Below are positions 1-11,387 of a stretch of DNA of 64,000 nucleotides, piece after piece. The DNA lies in NCBI RefSeq assembly GCF_905171775.1, contig NC_053490.1, positions 157,424,469-157,488,468 on the forward strand, written 5' to 3'. The notes beneath the pieces were generated by a model. It searched no databases. It saw nothing but the letters and a program-made list of their open reading frames with translations, and was not told the DNA's origin. The position numbers and the translations under genes are program-made. How positions within the stretch are numbered: the stretch's first letter is position 1; every line of letters starts with the position of its first letter. Source of the stretch: Rana temporaria (lineage: Eukaryota > Chordata > Amphibia > Anura > Ranidae).

Positions 1-815
1 TCCCGCTTACAATACGCCAAACAGCACAGAGACTAGTCTCAAACCTTCTGGAACAAAGTAATTTGGAGTGATGAGACCAAAATGTTGCTTTTTGGCCTCA
101 ACCATAAACGCTACATTTGGAGAGGAGTCAACAAGGCCTATGATGAAAGGTACATCAGTCCTACTGTGAAACACAGAGGTGGATCACTGATGTTTTGGGG
201 ATGTGTGAGCTACAAAGGCACAGGAAATTTGGTCAAAATTGATGGCAAGATGAATGCAGTATGTTATTAAAAATACTGGAGGAACATTTGTATTCATCAG
301 CCAGGACGCTGCACATGGGACATACTTAGACATTCCAGCATGACAAGGATCCAAAACACAAGGCCAAGTCGACCTGTCATTGGCTACAATAGAGTAAAGT
401 GAAGGTTTTGGAGTGGCCATCTCAGTCTCCTGACCTAGATATCATTGAGCCACTCTGGGGAGATCTCAAACATGCAGTTCGTACAAGAAAGCCTAAGAAT
501 TTACAGGAACTGGAGGCTTTTTGCCACAAGGAATAGGCAGCTTTACCATCTGAGTAGATAAAGAGCCTCATCCACAAATACCACAAACAATTTCAAACTG
601 TCATTGATGTTAAAGGGGCAATACACTGTATTAAGGGTAGTTTATGTTGTCATTATGATTTAAAAAGAGTAAACACAGCTGATTGATAATAAATGGCTTC
701 AGCCAAACACTAACCATGAGTGAAGAAAAGTTTTTGTGTTATCATTCATATTCTCTGAAAAATGGCCAATAAATCATAAATTCTGCCAGGGTATGTAAAC
801 TTATAAGCACAACTG
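1..815 (+). mobile_element. Tc1-type DNA transposon, 3' half
   Basis: The window opens inside a Tc1/mariner transposon. The 5' half is outside the window. The transposase remnant is followed by a long 3' inverted repeat region ending in a stretch (785-815) with the typical frog/fish Tc1 terminus (GGGTATGTAAACTTATAAGC, then CACAACTG at 808-815). Flanking TA-rich DNA follows. The copy is decayed and cannot encode a working protein. Confidence 0.85.
60..600 (+). pseudogene. Tc1 transposase, C-terminal catalytic part (broken)
   Basis: Tc1 transposases cut and paste their element using a DDE catalytic triad of the RNase H fold. An open stretch at 82-270 reads like the family segment with LLFGLNHKRYIWR and PTVKHRGGSLMFWGC. 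In another frame, near 332-345, the third block appears as FQHDKDPKH, and near 420-455 as SQSPDLDIIEPLW, giving the second D and the E of the triad. At least one frameshift and several stops separate the blocks. The N-terminal helix-turn-helix part is outside the window. The family is clear; the copy is dead. Confidence 0.85.
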
Positions 816-1362
816 AATATACATACATTTATATATATAGTTTTATTTTTTTATTTTTTTCAGTAGAAGAAATTTCCCCCTGAACCGTTCTAGAAAACAT
901 AGCAATGATGAGCCAATGCTGTGAATTGTGCCAGTTGTAATTTTGTTCTGAGAAGTCCCTGCAGCAATATGACATTCCTAATAATTCATCAATTTCCACC
1001 TCTATGGTCAGTCAGTTTAAATTAGTAATGCAAGAAAAAAAAAACACGTTAGGGGGAAATTGTTCTCTGCCACTTAGATTTAGATATGTCATACTACCAA
1101 TCAATGGGACACTAATCATCATTTATCTACTTGTAATTAAAATCCTACTATCGGAAAAGCAGCTAGTCTAAGAAGGAAGTATGGAACAGAGGAACACATT
1201 GAATATCATTTGACAACGCACCAACAATATGAACTGTTTTACAAAATGACCAATCAGAACCAAACTGTTATTTGAATGAAAAAAAGCTAAAAAAAGCAAG
1301 AAAAAAAAATGTTTTTAGCATTCAGAAGATTTTGTATTTATTTTTTATTAGAGGTTCAAGGT
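816..1362. other. AT-rich stretch, nothing recognised
   Basis: I see no coding signal, repeat terminus or RNA gene here. The base composition is AT-rich with short A and T runs. It is most simply unique intronic DNA or an unrecognisably old repeat. Confidence 0.4.
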
Positions 1363-1520
1363 CAGGGGTAGGCAACCCCGGCCCCCTCTAGCTGTGGTGA
1401 AACTACAAATCCCATTATTCCGTTGCTTCTAGGAGGCATGCCTGTGATTGTCTGGGTCTTGAAACGCCTTATGGGACTTTAGTTTCAAAACAGCTGGATG
1501 GCCGAGGTTGCCTACCCCTG
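1363..1520. mobile_element. hAT-type MITE (158 bp)
   Basis: The ends are perfect 15-bp inverted repeats, CAGGGGTAGGCAACC at 1363-1377 and its complement at 1506-1520. The flanking octamers TTCAAGGT and TTCTATGT match at 6 of 8 positions, as expected for an old 8-bp hAT target duplication. Inside is the 'actacaaatcccat' motif often found in vertebrate hAT MITEs. It has no coding capacity. Confidence 0.85.
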
Positions 1521-2196
1521 TTCTATGTGATAGACTATTTTCTTTGAAATTGAATAACAGTATTTAATAAATAATCCAAAAATATTTTGTAATAAAGCCA
1601 ATATTTATTTTATCTAAAGCTATCTTAGACTAAAAGAAACAACAGGTGATGTAGGGCCCCATTTTATCCAAAGTTCATAAAACAAAATAAAAAAGTACAC
1701 CAATAAATACAAATTGACAAATCAGCGTAGTGGTGCAATATGGTATTTTTACACCAAATGTCAAGACTCCTAGAGATAAGAGTTACTGGTAGGTCTAACT
1801 CAGTTTTTTCCCACGTCGTCTTCAATGACAGCCGATAAGATGATAAGCAAGTACTTACTAGCCTAGGGTGGGGCCACCACAAGGAGGACCTTAGAGCCAA
1901 ATACCTGCTCTTGATTGCTCAAGAGATCTGACCAATAGTTCTTTATGAATGTTGAAAAACTGGACCATGTAGAGGCCTTACACATTTTTTTATGGGGAGG
2001 CATCAGCCCTTTCTTCCCAAGACCTTGATAAGGCTGTTGTGGAATGCACATTTACAAAATGAAATGGATAGGACCTTAGTCTGGTAGCAGAGGGAAACAG
2101 CCTGCCTAATATGCCTGTCAATTGTGGTGTTCGATGCCTGAGCCCCTCTCTGTCTTCCTGCAAAGAGGACAAGTAAGGCATTCAATTTACTAAACA
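1521..2196. other. Unclassified non-coding stretch
   Basis: No feature could be supported. Short open frames on the minus strand around 1863-2197 do not resemble a protein I know. I searched this stretch by eye for the next formin exon on the minus strand and did not find it. Confidence 0.35.
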
Positions 2197-2361
2197 CAGT
2201 GTCTTGAAAATGTATTCATACCCCTTGACATTTTTCACATTTTGTCATGCTACAACTAAAAATGTAAATATGTGATAGACCAACTCAAACTGACACAATT
2301 GTGATGAGAAAAGAAAATGATAAATGGTTTTAATTTTTTTTTACAAATATATATCTGAAAA
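2197..2361 (+). mobile_element. Tc1-type element, 5' terminal fragment
   Basis: It begins CAGTGTCTTGAAAATGTATT and carries the 'catacccc', 'cacattttgtcatgctacaac' and 'gatagaccaac' blocks of a common fish/frog Tc1 family's long terminal repeat. It is cut off at about 2361, where L1 ORF1-like coding sequence starts. The body and 3' end are missing. Confidence 0.75.
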
Positions 2362-2364
2362 GTG

Positions 2365-2629
2365 TCTCACCAGATTGAAGGGCAACATCCCTTACAAGAA
2401 CAGTGAGATCAGGGTATTTCTGGACTTCTCAGCGGAGGTCCAGAAGAAAAGAGCTCTCTTCAATGAAGCTAAGCAGCAATTGCGGGTGCCCCATTACTCC
2501 TATGCCATGCTCTTCCCGGCCAGACTTCGGGTGGTCGGGGATGACAAGACACACTTTTTTGATGCACTGGAGGCTGTCTTTGCATGGCTGGAAAACAGGG
2601 CAGCTCCTGCTTGTGACCTTGCCTGAATA
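2365..2629 (+). pseudogene. L1-type ORF1 protein, C-terminal fragment
   Basis: L1 ORF1 proteins are trimeric RNA-binding chaperones that coat the element RNA. The frame from about 2365 reads KGNIPYKNSEIRVFLDFSAE, followed by a Gln/Lys/Arg-rich segment and then YSYAMLFPARLRVV, DDKTHFFDALEAV and AWLENR. This matches the pattern of the ORF1 C-terminal domain (ribose of substrate contacts, then a 'Y..lfPa.L' block). The coiled coil and RRM are absent because the copy is 5' truncated. The frame stays open to a stop at 2624-2626. Confidence 0.75.
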
Positions 2630-3515
2630 TTTGGCTGACACTCGCTGGGATACACCTGTCCTATAACATAGGAGCAGACGTGGTGGACCCTTATTATGCC
2701 CAGACTTTTTTATGGAGCTCAGGACGATCCACACAACAGGTACTGTGCCTTCTACCCCTTCTATAGGACTTCGCTTTCTCCCATCCTGAATGGATCCTTG
2801 CCTTCCCTGGTCTTGATCCATATGCAGTGATCCCCCTTCCTTGCCCGTCTGTTCCTACCTCTCTGTCCCTGACTGTACATTCAATTTTTAGCCCTACTAA
2901 ATTGACTTTTATGGCAAGTTTCGGCCCCTCATGACACCTGGGACATGGACTCAACCTTCGTCATCCTGTTGTGCTCTCCGTGTTTGCTATCCTGGGGGCC
3001 TAAGCCTGGGGGTCTCACTCCTCGCGCTGCCGCTAGCTCTGCAGCAAATAATCGCTCCTCTAGATCCGAGAGTCCACACGGGCCTCGGTATTTTTGATGC
3101 TAACTGTACTGTTTGTTCTGGTACACAAGAATGGTTTCCCTGGTCTGTCCGGCTATGGTTTGCCTTGACTGCTTATTGTCGGTCGGGCGGCTGGGCCGGC
3201 CATGCCGGCCACCCCAGTGTGTTAAGTTTTTTTTTCATTTGTTTTATGTTTGTTTGGTTTAATGTTCTCAATTGGTATTGTTCTATTGCAGAGTACTGTA
3301 GGTGTCTATTTGAAGATATGGGTGTTCTATGCTGTGTTGACCTATCAGGTGGTAATGTGCTGCTGGGGACCCGGTGGCACGTGGTGCAGCCCATTCTCCT
3401 GTTCGCTTTGGGCAGTGCTGGCGGTGTCACGGGCCCCCCCACCTGTGGGGGGGGGGGTACGGGATAGCCTTGCGTGGGCTCAGGGCGACGGGGATGTTGA
3501 TATTGTTACCATGGT
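2630..3515 (+). other. LINE spacer between ORF1 and ORF2
   Basis: No coding feature was recognised. The stretch is GC-rich in parts and holds a G run near 3448-3458. A 178-codon open frame (2931-3467) crosses it but has no protein-like composition or known domain. Its position between ORF1 and endonuclease remnants marks it as the inter-ORF region of the LINE. Confidence 0.6.
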
Positions 3516-3518
3516 GAT

Positions 3519-6500
3519 GTGCCTACTTTGAAATGTATTACGTGGAATGTGAGGGGGATTAGGGCTAGACCCAAATGCAATGCAGTCCTTTCTTGTCTCA
3601 AAGCACAGCGGGCAGAGATTATGGTGCTGGTGGAGACGCATTTTACTGGCCAGCTGATGATGTCCTTAAAGAAACCTTGGGTGGGATGGGTATATGAGGC
3701 CCAGCTCTAGGGGGTGGCTATATTGGTAGCTAAGACGACGCACTTCACCTTACTACTGCTTAGATCTGACCCCCAGGGCAGATTTCTGTTTTTGCATGCT
3801 AGGGTGAACGGCTTGGAATTGCTGATAATGGCGTTTTATGCCCCCCTGTTTCAGTTTGCGGTCTTGACTGAAGGGCTGGCTTTCATGTCCCAGTTCCCCA
3901 CTGTTCCAGCGATGTGGCTGGGAGACTTTAATAATGTAGTGAATAGGGACCTGGACAGACTCCTGACGAACCCTCCCGATGCCCCTGCCCACTCGAAGAC
4001 CAGATTTGGCAAACTCCTCCTTGATCTGGCTCTAGTGGACACTTGGAGACATCTACACCCCTTAGATAAGAGATGCTCATGTTTCCCGACGACGCACAAT
4101 ACAATGTCACGGATAGACCTTATTTTAATCTCCGACACCCTCCTTCCCATTCTGGGTAACGTCGGGTTTAACCCTTGTATATTGTCTGACCACCCCTTCT
4201 ACTGGATTGAACTTAGACTTGCCCCACCTTCCTACATGTAGAAGCTTAACCCCTTTTGGCTGTCAGTAGTTCCTGACTTGGAGGAGGCAGGCACTTCTTC
4301 ACTGCCCCATTCGGGGTGGTATGGGATTCATTTAAATCCCATGCTCGTATGTACTTATCCCAACATATTTCTAGATATCGGAAAACGTTGGCTGGGGTAA
4401 TTGAACAGGCAAAGCACTCTCTAGCGACCGCGGAACATGAATTCACTAATGATCCCTCCCCCTCAACAGCAGCTCAGTTGAAGTTACAGACCAGGGTAGT
4501 GAATGGTCTTCATTTTGAAAAAGGCAGAGAGGAAAATCTTCTACAACAAACAAAGGTTCTACGAGTGCGGAGAACGGGCGGGGTGCCTCTTGGCCTACTT
4601 GGCCCACAAACCATCGACGGTGGTCTCCCTCCGTACCTCTTCGGGAGTTCTGCCGTCAGACCCCGAGGGCGGAGATTGCTAAGCTGTTGCATGGTATAGA
4701 TCTTCCCACTCTCACACCATCTCAGGTTGAGATGTTGGAGGCCCCCATTACCACGGATGAGATAGCGAGGGAAATGTCCTCTCTTAGCTCATCTAAAGCG
4801 CCTAGCTCGGATGGCCTTCCCCTTGAATTTTATGTGACTTATAGTGAAACCCTGGTCCCTATAGGCTTCAAGAGTTGTTTACATACATATTCGACTCCAG
4901 ATCCCTGCCCCCTTTGATGAGCGAAGCCTATATAGTGCTTATTCCTAAGCCGGGTAAGAACCCAGAGCTCCCAGAATCATATCGCCCGATATCCCTACTT
5001 CAACTGGACATTAAAATCTTGGCCAAGGTCCTGGCACTGTGTCTGAATACCGTTATTCTCACATTGATCCATCCGGATCAGACGAGGTTCATGCCAGCTA
5101 AAAACGCAGCCTATAACCTACGCAGGCTTCATATGAATATTCAGGCTTGTCATGATCAGATGGGGGTCCAGAGCTGTGGTGTCTCTGGTAGCCGCTAAGG
5201 CGTTCGACTCAGTCGAGTGGGAGTACCTTTGGGAATGTGACGCGTTTCGGGTTTGGGCTCCGTTTTGTTCAGTGGATTTGTCTCCTATACCAGAGCCCAT
5301 GCGCCAGGATATTGGTCAATGACAGGGTGTCTGACCCCTTTCCTCTGTCCAGGGGTACACGTCAGGGGTGCCCCCTGTCCCCCTTGCTGTATGCTCTGGA
5401 ACCTTTGGCCTCTTCCCTCAGAGCACACCCAGGTATCCAGGGCTTGCGGCGAGGGGATCTGGTAGAGAAAATTAGTCTCTATGCAGACAACATGTTGTTA
5501 TATCTAGCTGATACAGGTCCTTCCCTACAGACAGCCCTTGAGACAATTCAGACCTTTGGCAACTATTCTGGCCTGAGGATTAACTGGGATAAGTCCCAGA
5601 TCGTTCCCATAGACATAGGCGTTCCCTCTGTGATCCAGGCATCCTCCCCACTCCTTAGAGTTCAGCTCCTTGAAATATCTTGTAATCATGATCTCCGGCT
5701 CACCGGAAAGACTTTGTTAAGCTTAACATAGAGCCTCTGATACAACACCTTAAAGCCAAAACTCAGAAATGGGCCAAATTACCCCTTGGCGTCATGGGTC
5801 GGATTAATCTCATTAAGATGTTCCTCCTTCCCAAGTTTCTATATGTCCTCTGGCATGCTCCAGTCTATCTACCTCTTAGACTCTTTAAATCTATTGAAGC
5901 CCTTCTGAATTAATTTGTTTGGGGTACTGCCCGTCATAAATTATCCTGGCAAACGTTGAAGAACCCAACTGAGCTGGGGGGCGCAGCTTTGCCCGACTTT
6001 AACATGTATTATCTGGCGGCGCAACTCTCCCACTTTTTCTACCTCAATAAACAGGATAAGAATCGCCACAGGGCCCTGATATACTCTCAGTATGACACTG
6101 AGAGCTCTCACCCCTTTCAGATTATCCTAAGGGACTGTTGTACAATCATTGTAGGGTTTGGGAGGTGGTGAGGCGAAGACTGAATGTGTCACATACCCAC
6201 TTTCATACGCCCCTATGGGACAACCCTGGCCTACGTGAATTGCTGACCGTACCTGACCATGCTCTGTGGCTCCACTGGGGGGTGAGGTTTCTGTCAGATG
6301 CTTATTGTAATAATGTCCTAAAGTCAACAATTTAAGGACAACTTTGGCCTCCCCAACTTAATGTACTTTTGTTTCCTCGAGCTCCGCCATGCCCTCCAGA
6401 CTCAATTCCGAGATGCCCCCCCCCCCTGATGTTGACCGGTTGGACATTCTGGGTGTCCTGACGGGTCAAGATTCCCGTAAACTTATTTCAATAATTTACA

Positions 6501-6640
6501 ATTCCCTTCTTCGCACATCCGGGGTGACTCTCGCATTTCAGCTGAAAGACCGCTGGTCGGGGGATGTGGGTGGGCTGGAGGACGACGAATGGGAGAATGC
6601 ACATGCAAGAAGGTCTCGACCAGGCTCTCTGACCAGTGCT
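3519..6640 (+). pseudogene. LINE ORF2: endonuclease plus reverse transcriptase (broken)
   Basis: ORF2 nicks the target and copies the element RNA. The APE-type endonuclease lies at 3519-4241, with ITWNVRGI, LVETH, WLGDFNNVV, MSRIDLILIS and LSDHPF marking the catalytic N, E, D/N, D and H positions, split by a stop at 3710. RT blocks follow: YRPISLLQLDIKILAKVLA (about 4978-5035), AAKAFDSVEWEYLW, RGTRQGCPLSPLL (about 5352-5390) and YADNMLLY (about 5481-5504). In YADN the second catalytic Asp of the usual YADD is replaced by Asn. The C-terminal part is seen as KDRWSGDVGGLEDDEWENA near 6545-6600. Multiple frameshifts make it non-functional. Confidence 0.88.
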
Positions 6641-6664
6641 CGGGGATTCCTTGGGGGTCACAAA

Positions 6665-6753
6665 AGATATACATGTCCAAATTACCAGACGGGCCGTTTG
6701 AACCCAGAACGTGGGCCACAATTGGCCCGCGGGCCAGACTTTGGACATACCTG
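6665..6753. mobile_element. Short hAT-like MITE fragment
   Basis: The segment ends in ACTTTGGACATACCTG and begins with the complementary TACATGTCCAAAT. Between them are 'gggccgtttgaaccc' and 'ggcccgcgggccag', as in small vertebrate hAT MITEs with a CAGGTATGTCCAAAG terminus. The left terminus is imperfect and no clean target duplication is visible. Confidence 0.5.
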
Positions 6754-6764
6754 GCTTAAGTAAT

Positions 6765-7460
6765 CCTCTCGACATAGCAAACAAGTTTAGTGACTTCTAC
6801 GCCAAACTCTACAACCTTAAAGATTCAGACCCAACAACATCTTAAATTTCCTTTTGACCATTCACATTCCCTCTATATCCCCCACATAATGCAAATCCCT
6901 CTCAGCACCTTTGACTTCAGAGGAAATCCTCAAAGTTATAAAAAAAAAAAAACTCCCCTTGCACAAAGAATACTATAAACACTTCTCTACCCTCCTCACC
7001 TTTGCAACATGTATAACAAATTTGCGTCAACAGGCATTATCCCCACAGTAAGACACCGGACAATCATGCCAATTACTGCCCAATTTCGCTCCTGAACACA
7101 GACACAAAATTATATGGAAAACTCCTAGCCCAACATCTTTCTGCGGTTATCCCCCAAATTATACATCCAGATCAGATTGGGTTTGTACCAGGCTGACAAG
7201 CATTGGAGGGTACTGGTACGCTTCATAGATCACATACAATGGATGGAGTAAAGGCACACACCTTCTCTCTTCCTGTCTGGACACAGAGAAGGCATTCAAC
7301 AGGGTCCATTGGTCCTATGTGGAAGCGGTGTAAGGAAGATTCTTATCGGCCATACTTAGCCTTTATACCCACCCTAGTGCACGGGTCTGGACCCCTGTCC
7401 AACAAGGTGGTTTGGGAGCACCCAAGATCCTGGCATAATATTGTGCAAAAATCCTAGACC
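6765..7460 (+). pseudogene. Second LINE reverse transcriptase fragment
   Basis: Reading across several frames gives KFSDFYAKLYNLKDSDP (about 6786-6837), then NYCPISLLNTDTKLYGKLLA (about 7071-7130), HPDQIGFVPG and a degraded AFNRVHWSYV (about 7288-7320). These are the RT 'YRPISLLN', 'P.Q.GF.P' and 'AFDRV.W' blocks of an L1/Tx1 element. Stops and frameshifts are frequent. It is a different copy from the one ending near 6650, because the RT N-terminal blocks recur. Confidence 0.75.
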
Positions 7461-7742
7461 AGCTGAAAGAGTGGTGGAAGACTGACAACCAACCAACCTG
7501 TAAACAGATAGAATCCTTGCAACAAACTCCTCCTTGCTGCTTCCCTGCTCAACCATAAAACGATACACCATCCCTTGGGCACCATAACTGATTTCATATA
7601 TACAATTATACATACACACAAGCAGTGTTTTGATTGTTAACAATTGGACTTCATCAAAACATCTACAATTAAAAAAAAAAACACTACTGTTTTTATCTAT
7701 CTACTATGCAAGCTGTGATTGCCTCTATAATGCATGTGTGTG

Positions 7743-7746
<4 letters not shown>
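7461..7746. other. Non-coding stretch, nothing recognised
   Basis: This may be a further tail of the preceding LINE fragment, but no conserved block is visible. It ends in an AT microsatellite. Confidence 0.35.

Positions 7747-7806
<60 letters not shown>
7747..7806. repeat. (TA)n microsatellite
   Basis: A 60-bp uninterrupted TA dinucleotide run flanked by TGTATG and TGTGTG. Open frames through it are repeat artefacts. Confidence 0.95.
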
Positions 7807-7808
<2 letters not shown>

Positions 7809-8297
7809 GTGTGTTTGACATGATTCTCACAAAACGTACGTTGAGGCGCCTCCGGTCACACTAGTTCCAGATCCTAGCTTCTGGTTTCTCTCCCAGCACG
7901 AGTGGAACACACGCCAGATTAGACGTGAGCCCAGTGGTGAGCAGCCCCCATATTGAAATTCATGCTAGTTATCCTCAGTGATAAGCCAAGACACTTACAA
8001 ATGTAAGCAGGCACTATGTTGTTTGTACAAGTTTTATTTAATAAACAGTATTGCGCTATGGATTGCCCCTTTGTTTTCCTTATGAGATAATTAACCAAGG
8101 GTTCCTATCAGAATTTCCCTACAGAGCAATAGACCTTTTTAATTAAATAGGTCATATTCATATGGTGAGCAGTTTTCTTATCAATGCACTTTTGAGGGTG
8201 TTTTAAGTTTATGGTGAAGGATTTCTTTTTATTTCTGCTATAAAGATTTGAGTCAATATGGACTTGTATCATGTCTTTTGCTAAAATTATTTACATA
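7807..8297. other. Unclassified non-coding stretch
   Basis: I see no gene, terminal repeat or RNA. The last two bases (TA, 8296-8297) look like the left copy of the target duplication of the giant foldback that follows. Confidence 0.4.
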
Positions 8298-10440
8298 CAG
8301 TAGGTGCACGCGATATTGTGTCAATCTCGCTCCCTTTCTCGGCGAGATTGAGCACCTACGAGCCCCATCGCGGGAGCCAGCGCCGAGCTGGCTTGCCACG
8401 ATAGAGACAAAGCCGTCATAGAAGCGACGGGAGATCCGACTTGGATTCCTGCCAATTCTACACGTGTGCGGCGTTTGTTATGAATCCTGAGGGGGAAGTC
8501 CCCGCCGGATTTTAAATAAAAATCCGGCATGGGTTCCCCCCTCAGGAGCATACCGGGCCCTTAGGTCTGTTATGGGTTGTAAGGAGAGCCCCCCCTACTC
8601 CGAAAAAACGGCGTAGGGGGTCCCCCTACAATCCATACCAGACCCGTATCCAAAGCACGCTACCCGGCCGGCCAGGAAAGGAGTGGGGACGAGCGAGCGC
8701 CCCCCCCCCCTCCTGAGCCGTACCAGGCTGCATGCCCTCAACATGGGGGGTTGGGTGCTCTGGGGCAGGGGGGCGCACTGCGACCCCCCCACCTCAGAGC
8801 TCCCTGTCCCCATGTTGATGAGGACAGGGCCCCTTCCCGACAACCCTGGCTGTTGGTTGTCGGGGTATGCGGGCGGGAGGCTTATCGGAATCTGGGAGCC
8901 CCCTTTAATAAGGGGGCCCCCAGATACCGGCCCCCCACCCTAAGTGAATGGATATGGGGTACATCGTACCCCTAACCATTCACCTGTAGGAAAAATGTCA
9001 AAGTTAATAAACACACCACACAAGGGTTTTTAAAATTATTTATTTTTCTGCTCCGGAGGCTCCCCCTGTCTTCTTTATTAGCTCTTCTACCAGGGGGAGC
9101 TTCTTCTTTGACGTCTTCGGGTGGGTGGGGGCCGCCGTCTGGTTCTCTTCCACCGCCGGGGGGGGGGGGTCGCTTTTAAAAAAGCCCCCACCCCCCGGCG
9201 GGTTTCCTCCGGCGTCTTCGGCGGGGGGGCTTCTTCTTCCGCTATCCCGACGGGTCTTCTCCGCTATCCGGGGGTCTTCTCAACTCTCCGGGGGTCTCCT
9301 TCTATGTTCGCCGCTCTCCGCTGTTGACTCGGCGCACCCCGGTTCTTCCTCCAGCTGTCCGGTGCCTTCTCCTACAGCTGGAGGAAGAACCGGGGTGCGC
9401 CGAGTCAACAGCGGAGAGCGGCGAACATAGAAGGAGACCCCCGGAGAGTTGAGAAGACCCCCCGGATAGCGGAGAAGACCCGTCGGGATAGCGGAAGAAG
9501 AAGCCCCCCCCGCCGAAGACGCCGGAGGAAACCCGCCGGGGGTGGGGGCTTTTTTAAAAGCGACCCCCCCGGCGGTGGAAGAGAACCAGACGGCGGCCCC
9601 CACCCACCCGAAGACGTCAAAGAAGAAGCTCCCCCTGGTAGAAGAGCTAATAAAGAAGACAGGGGGAGCCTCCGGAGCAGAAAAATAAATTATTTTAAAA
9701 ACCCTTGTGTGGTGTGTTTATTAACTTTGACATTTTTCCTACAGGTGAATGGTTAGGGGTACGATGTACCCCATATCCATTCACTTAGGGTGGGGGGCCG
9801 GTATCTGGGGGCCCCCTTTTTAAAGGGGGCTCCCAGATTCCGATAAGCCTCCCGCCCGCATACCCCGACAACCAACGGCCAGGGTTGTCGGGAAGGGGCC
9901 CTGTCCTCATCAACATGGGGACAGGGTGCTCTGAGGTGGGGGGGCCGCAGTGCGCCCCCCTGCCCCAGAGCACCCAACCCCCCCATGTTGAGGGCATGCA
10001 GCCTGGTACGGCTCAGGAGGGGGGGGGGGGCGCTCGCTCGTCCCCACCCCCTTCCTGGTCGGCCGGGTAGCGTGCTTTGGATACGGGTCTGGTATGGATT
10101 GTAGGGGGACCTCCTACGCCGTTTTTTTCGGCGTAGGGGGGCTCTCCTTACAACCCATAACAGACCTAAGGGCCCGGTATGCTCCTGAGGGGGAACCCAT
10201 GCCGGATTTTTATTTAAAATCCGGCGGGGACTTCCCCCTCAGGATTCATAACAAACGCCACACACGTGTAGAATTGGCGGGAATCCAAGTCGGATCTCCC
10301 GTCGCTTCTATGACGCGCTTGCTGGGATGTGCTGTCACTATTCCAGTGAGTGCGAGATGTCGTCGAGATCTCGGCACCATGTCGCCGAGAATCAGTGCGA
10401 TGCTGTCGTGCTAAAAACACAATATCACAAACACCTACTG
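8298..10440. mobile_element. Giant foldback element 1 (2.1-kb inverted repeat)
   Basis: The element is one long palindrome. The left arm is 8298-9358, the loop is only 15 nt (9359-9373), and the right arm is 9374-10440. The termini are CAGTAGGTG and CACCTACTG with TA on both sides (8296-8297, 10441-10442), which fits a Tc1/mariner-like target. The outer ~110 bp of each arm differ noticeably, but from about 8410 inward the arms are almost identical. Modules in each arm include a 'caacatgggg ... ccccatgttgatg' small hairpin, 'gtatgcgggcgggagg', a 'ccccctttaataaggggg' hairpin and 'ggggtacatcgtacccc'. Open frames on both strands (for example 9125-9430 and 9280-9603) are mirror images caused by the palindrome and have no protein character. 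Related cores occur in the elements at 35993 and 44033. Confidence 0.9.
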
Positions 10441-10786
10441 TAAGTTTGTGATTGTGTCATTTGCCATTTGATTTGTTGCACTTTATGTTATTCATACAAT
10501 ATTTCACTGCTGAGTATTGTTTTTGGTAGGTGCTGGATACCTCACGCATCACTTTTTATTTTGCACGTCACTTTATTCCATGTAATGTGGTCATTTACTA
10601 ACAGGTACACAATTTACCGGCGTATAAGACGACTGGGCGTATAAGACGACCCCCTAACTTTACAGGAAAAATGTTGGTTTTGGGATATACTCACCATATA
10701 AGACTACCCCCTTCCTTATAGTCTTTCTGGAAGCTGAGGGGTAGCCAGAACAACCGCTGACAGAAACAGGCTTTTTTTCAAATCTC

Positions 10787-11065
10787 ACTGTGCCATTACG
10801 TTACATGCCTCACTGTGCCATTACATTACATGCCTCACTGTGCCATTACATTACATGCCCCCACTGTGCCATTACATTACATGCCCCCACTGTGCCATTA
10901 CATTACATGCCCCCACTGTGCCATTACATTACATGCCCCCACTGTGCCATTACATTACATGCCCCCACTGTGCCATTACATTACTTGCCCCCACTGTGCC
11001 ATCACTTCCCCCCCCCACTGTGCCATCACTTCCCCCCCACCCCACCCCACCCCACCCCACTGTGC
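10787..11065 (+). repeat. Minisatellite, 25-27 bp unit
   Basis: About ten tandem copies of a unit containing CACTGTGCCATTACATTACA and then 'tgcc' or 'tgccccc'. The last units are altered to 'cactgtgccatcacttcccccc'. Open frames with repeating CHYITCPH-like peptides arise from the repeat and are not genes. Confidence 0.9.
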
Positions 11066-11101
11066 CATCACTCACGTTTTGCAGCTTCTGGCTTCCAGGC
11101 C

Positions 11102-11387
11102 GGTGACAGTCTCCGTCTGCTGCGAGCGTCCATGATTTGAAAGCCGCACCTTCTCCTCAGACTGTCATGTGATAGGCGGAACACAAATTTTTCCAGCAGC
11201 GCCTCTGTTCTGGGTTCCGCCTATCACGGACGTCCTCTCGTCCGAGGATGAGAAGGCATCCGTGATAGAAGGAACACAGAACTGAGGCGCTGCCGGGAAA
11301 ATTTGTGTTCCGCCCATCACAGGACAGTCTGAGGAGAAGGCGCGGCTTTCAAATCATGGACGCCCGCAGCAGACGGAGACTGTCACC
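11102..11387. repeat. Foldback core inside the 10615-11460 element
   Basis: Left arm from GGTGACAGTCTCCGTCTGCT at 11102 pairs with the complementary AGACGGAGACTGTCACC ending at 11387. Pairing also runs through the 'ggcggaacacaaattttt' and 'gaggcgctgccgggaaaa' region. The loop lies around 11227-11250 and the arms are imperfect. Confidence 0.8.

Larger units (their letters stand above)
2362..6650 (+). mobile_element. Decayed L1/Tx1-superfamily LINE
   Basis: The order ORF1 C-terminus, a spacer of about 0.9 kb, endonuclease, reverse transcriptase and C-terminal domain follows an L1/Tx1-type non-LTR retrotransposon on the plus strand. It starts abruptly inside ORF1, so it is 5' truncated. It ends without a visible poly(A) tail near a hAT-like fragment. 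Many stops and frameshifts show it is old. Its long spacer between ORFs resembles the full-length copy at 26156-33420. Confidence 0.85.

Noticed and set aside
1863..2197. Possible host exon on the minus strand
   Set aside because: Short frames with no recognised domain and no convincing splice pair; does not match the expected next formin segment.
2931..3467. 178-codon open frame
   Set aside because: It lies between L1 ORF1 and ORF2 remnants, has no domain and reads as composition-driven sequence.
8683..10414. Many overlapping open frames in the giant foldback (for example a 101-codon and a 107-codon frame around its centre)
   Set aside because: They occur as mirror images on both strands, follow the palindrome, contain Pro/Gly/Arg-rich low-complexity sequence and have no known motif.
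10790..11140. Frames with repeating CHYITCPH peptides in three registers
   Set aside because: Direct translation of a 25-27 bp minisatellite in every frame.
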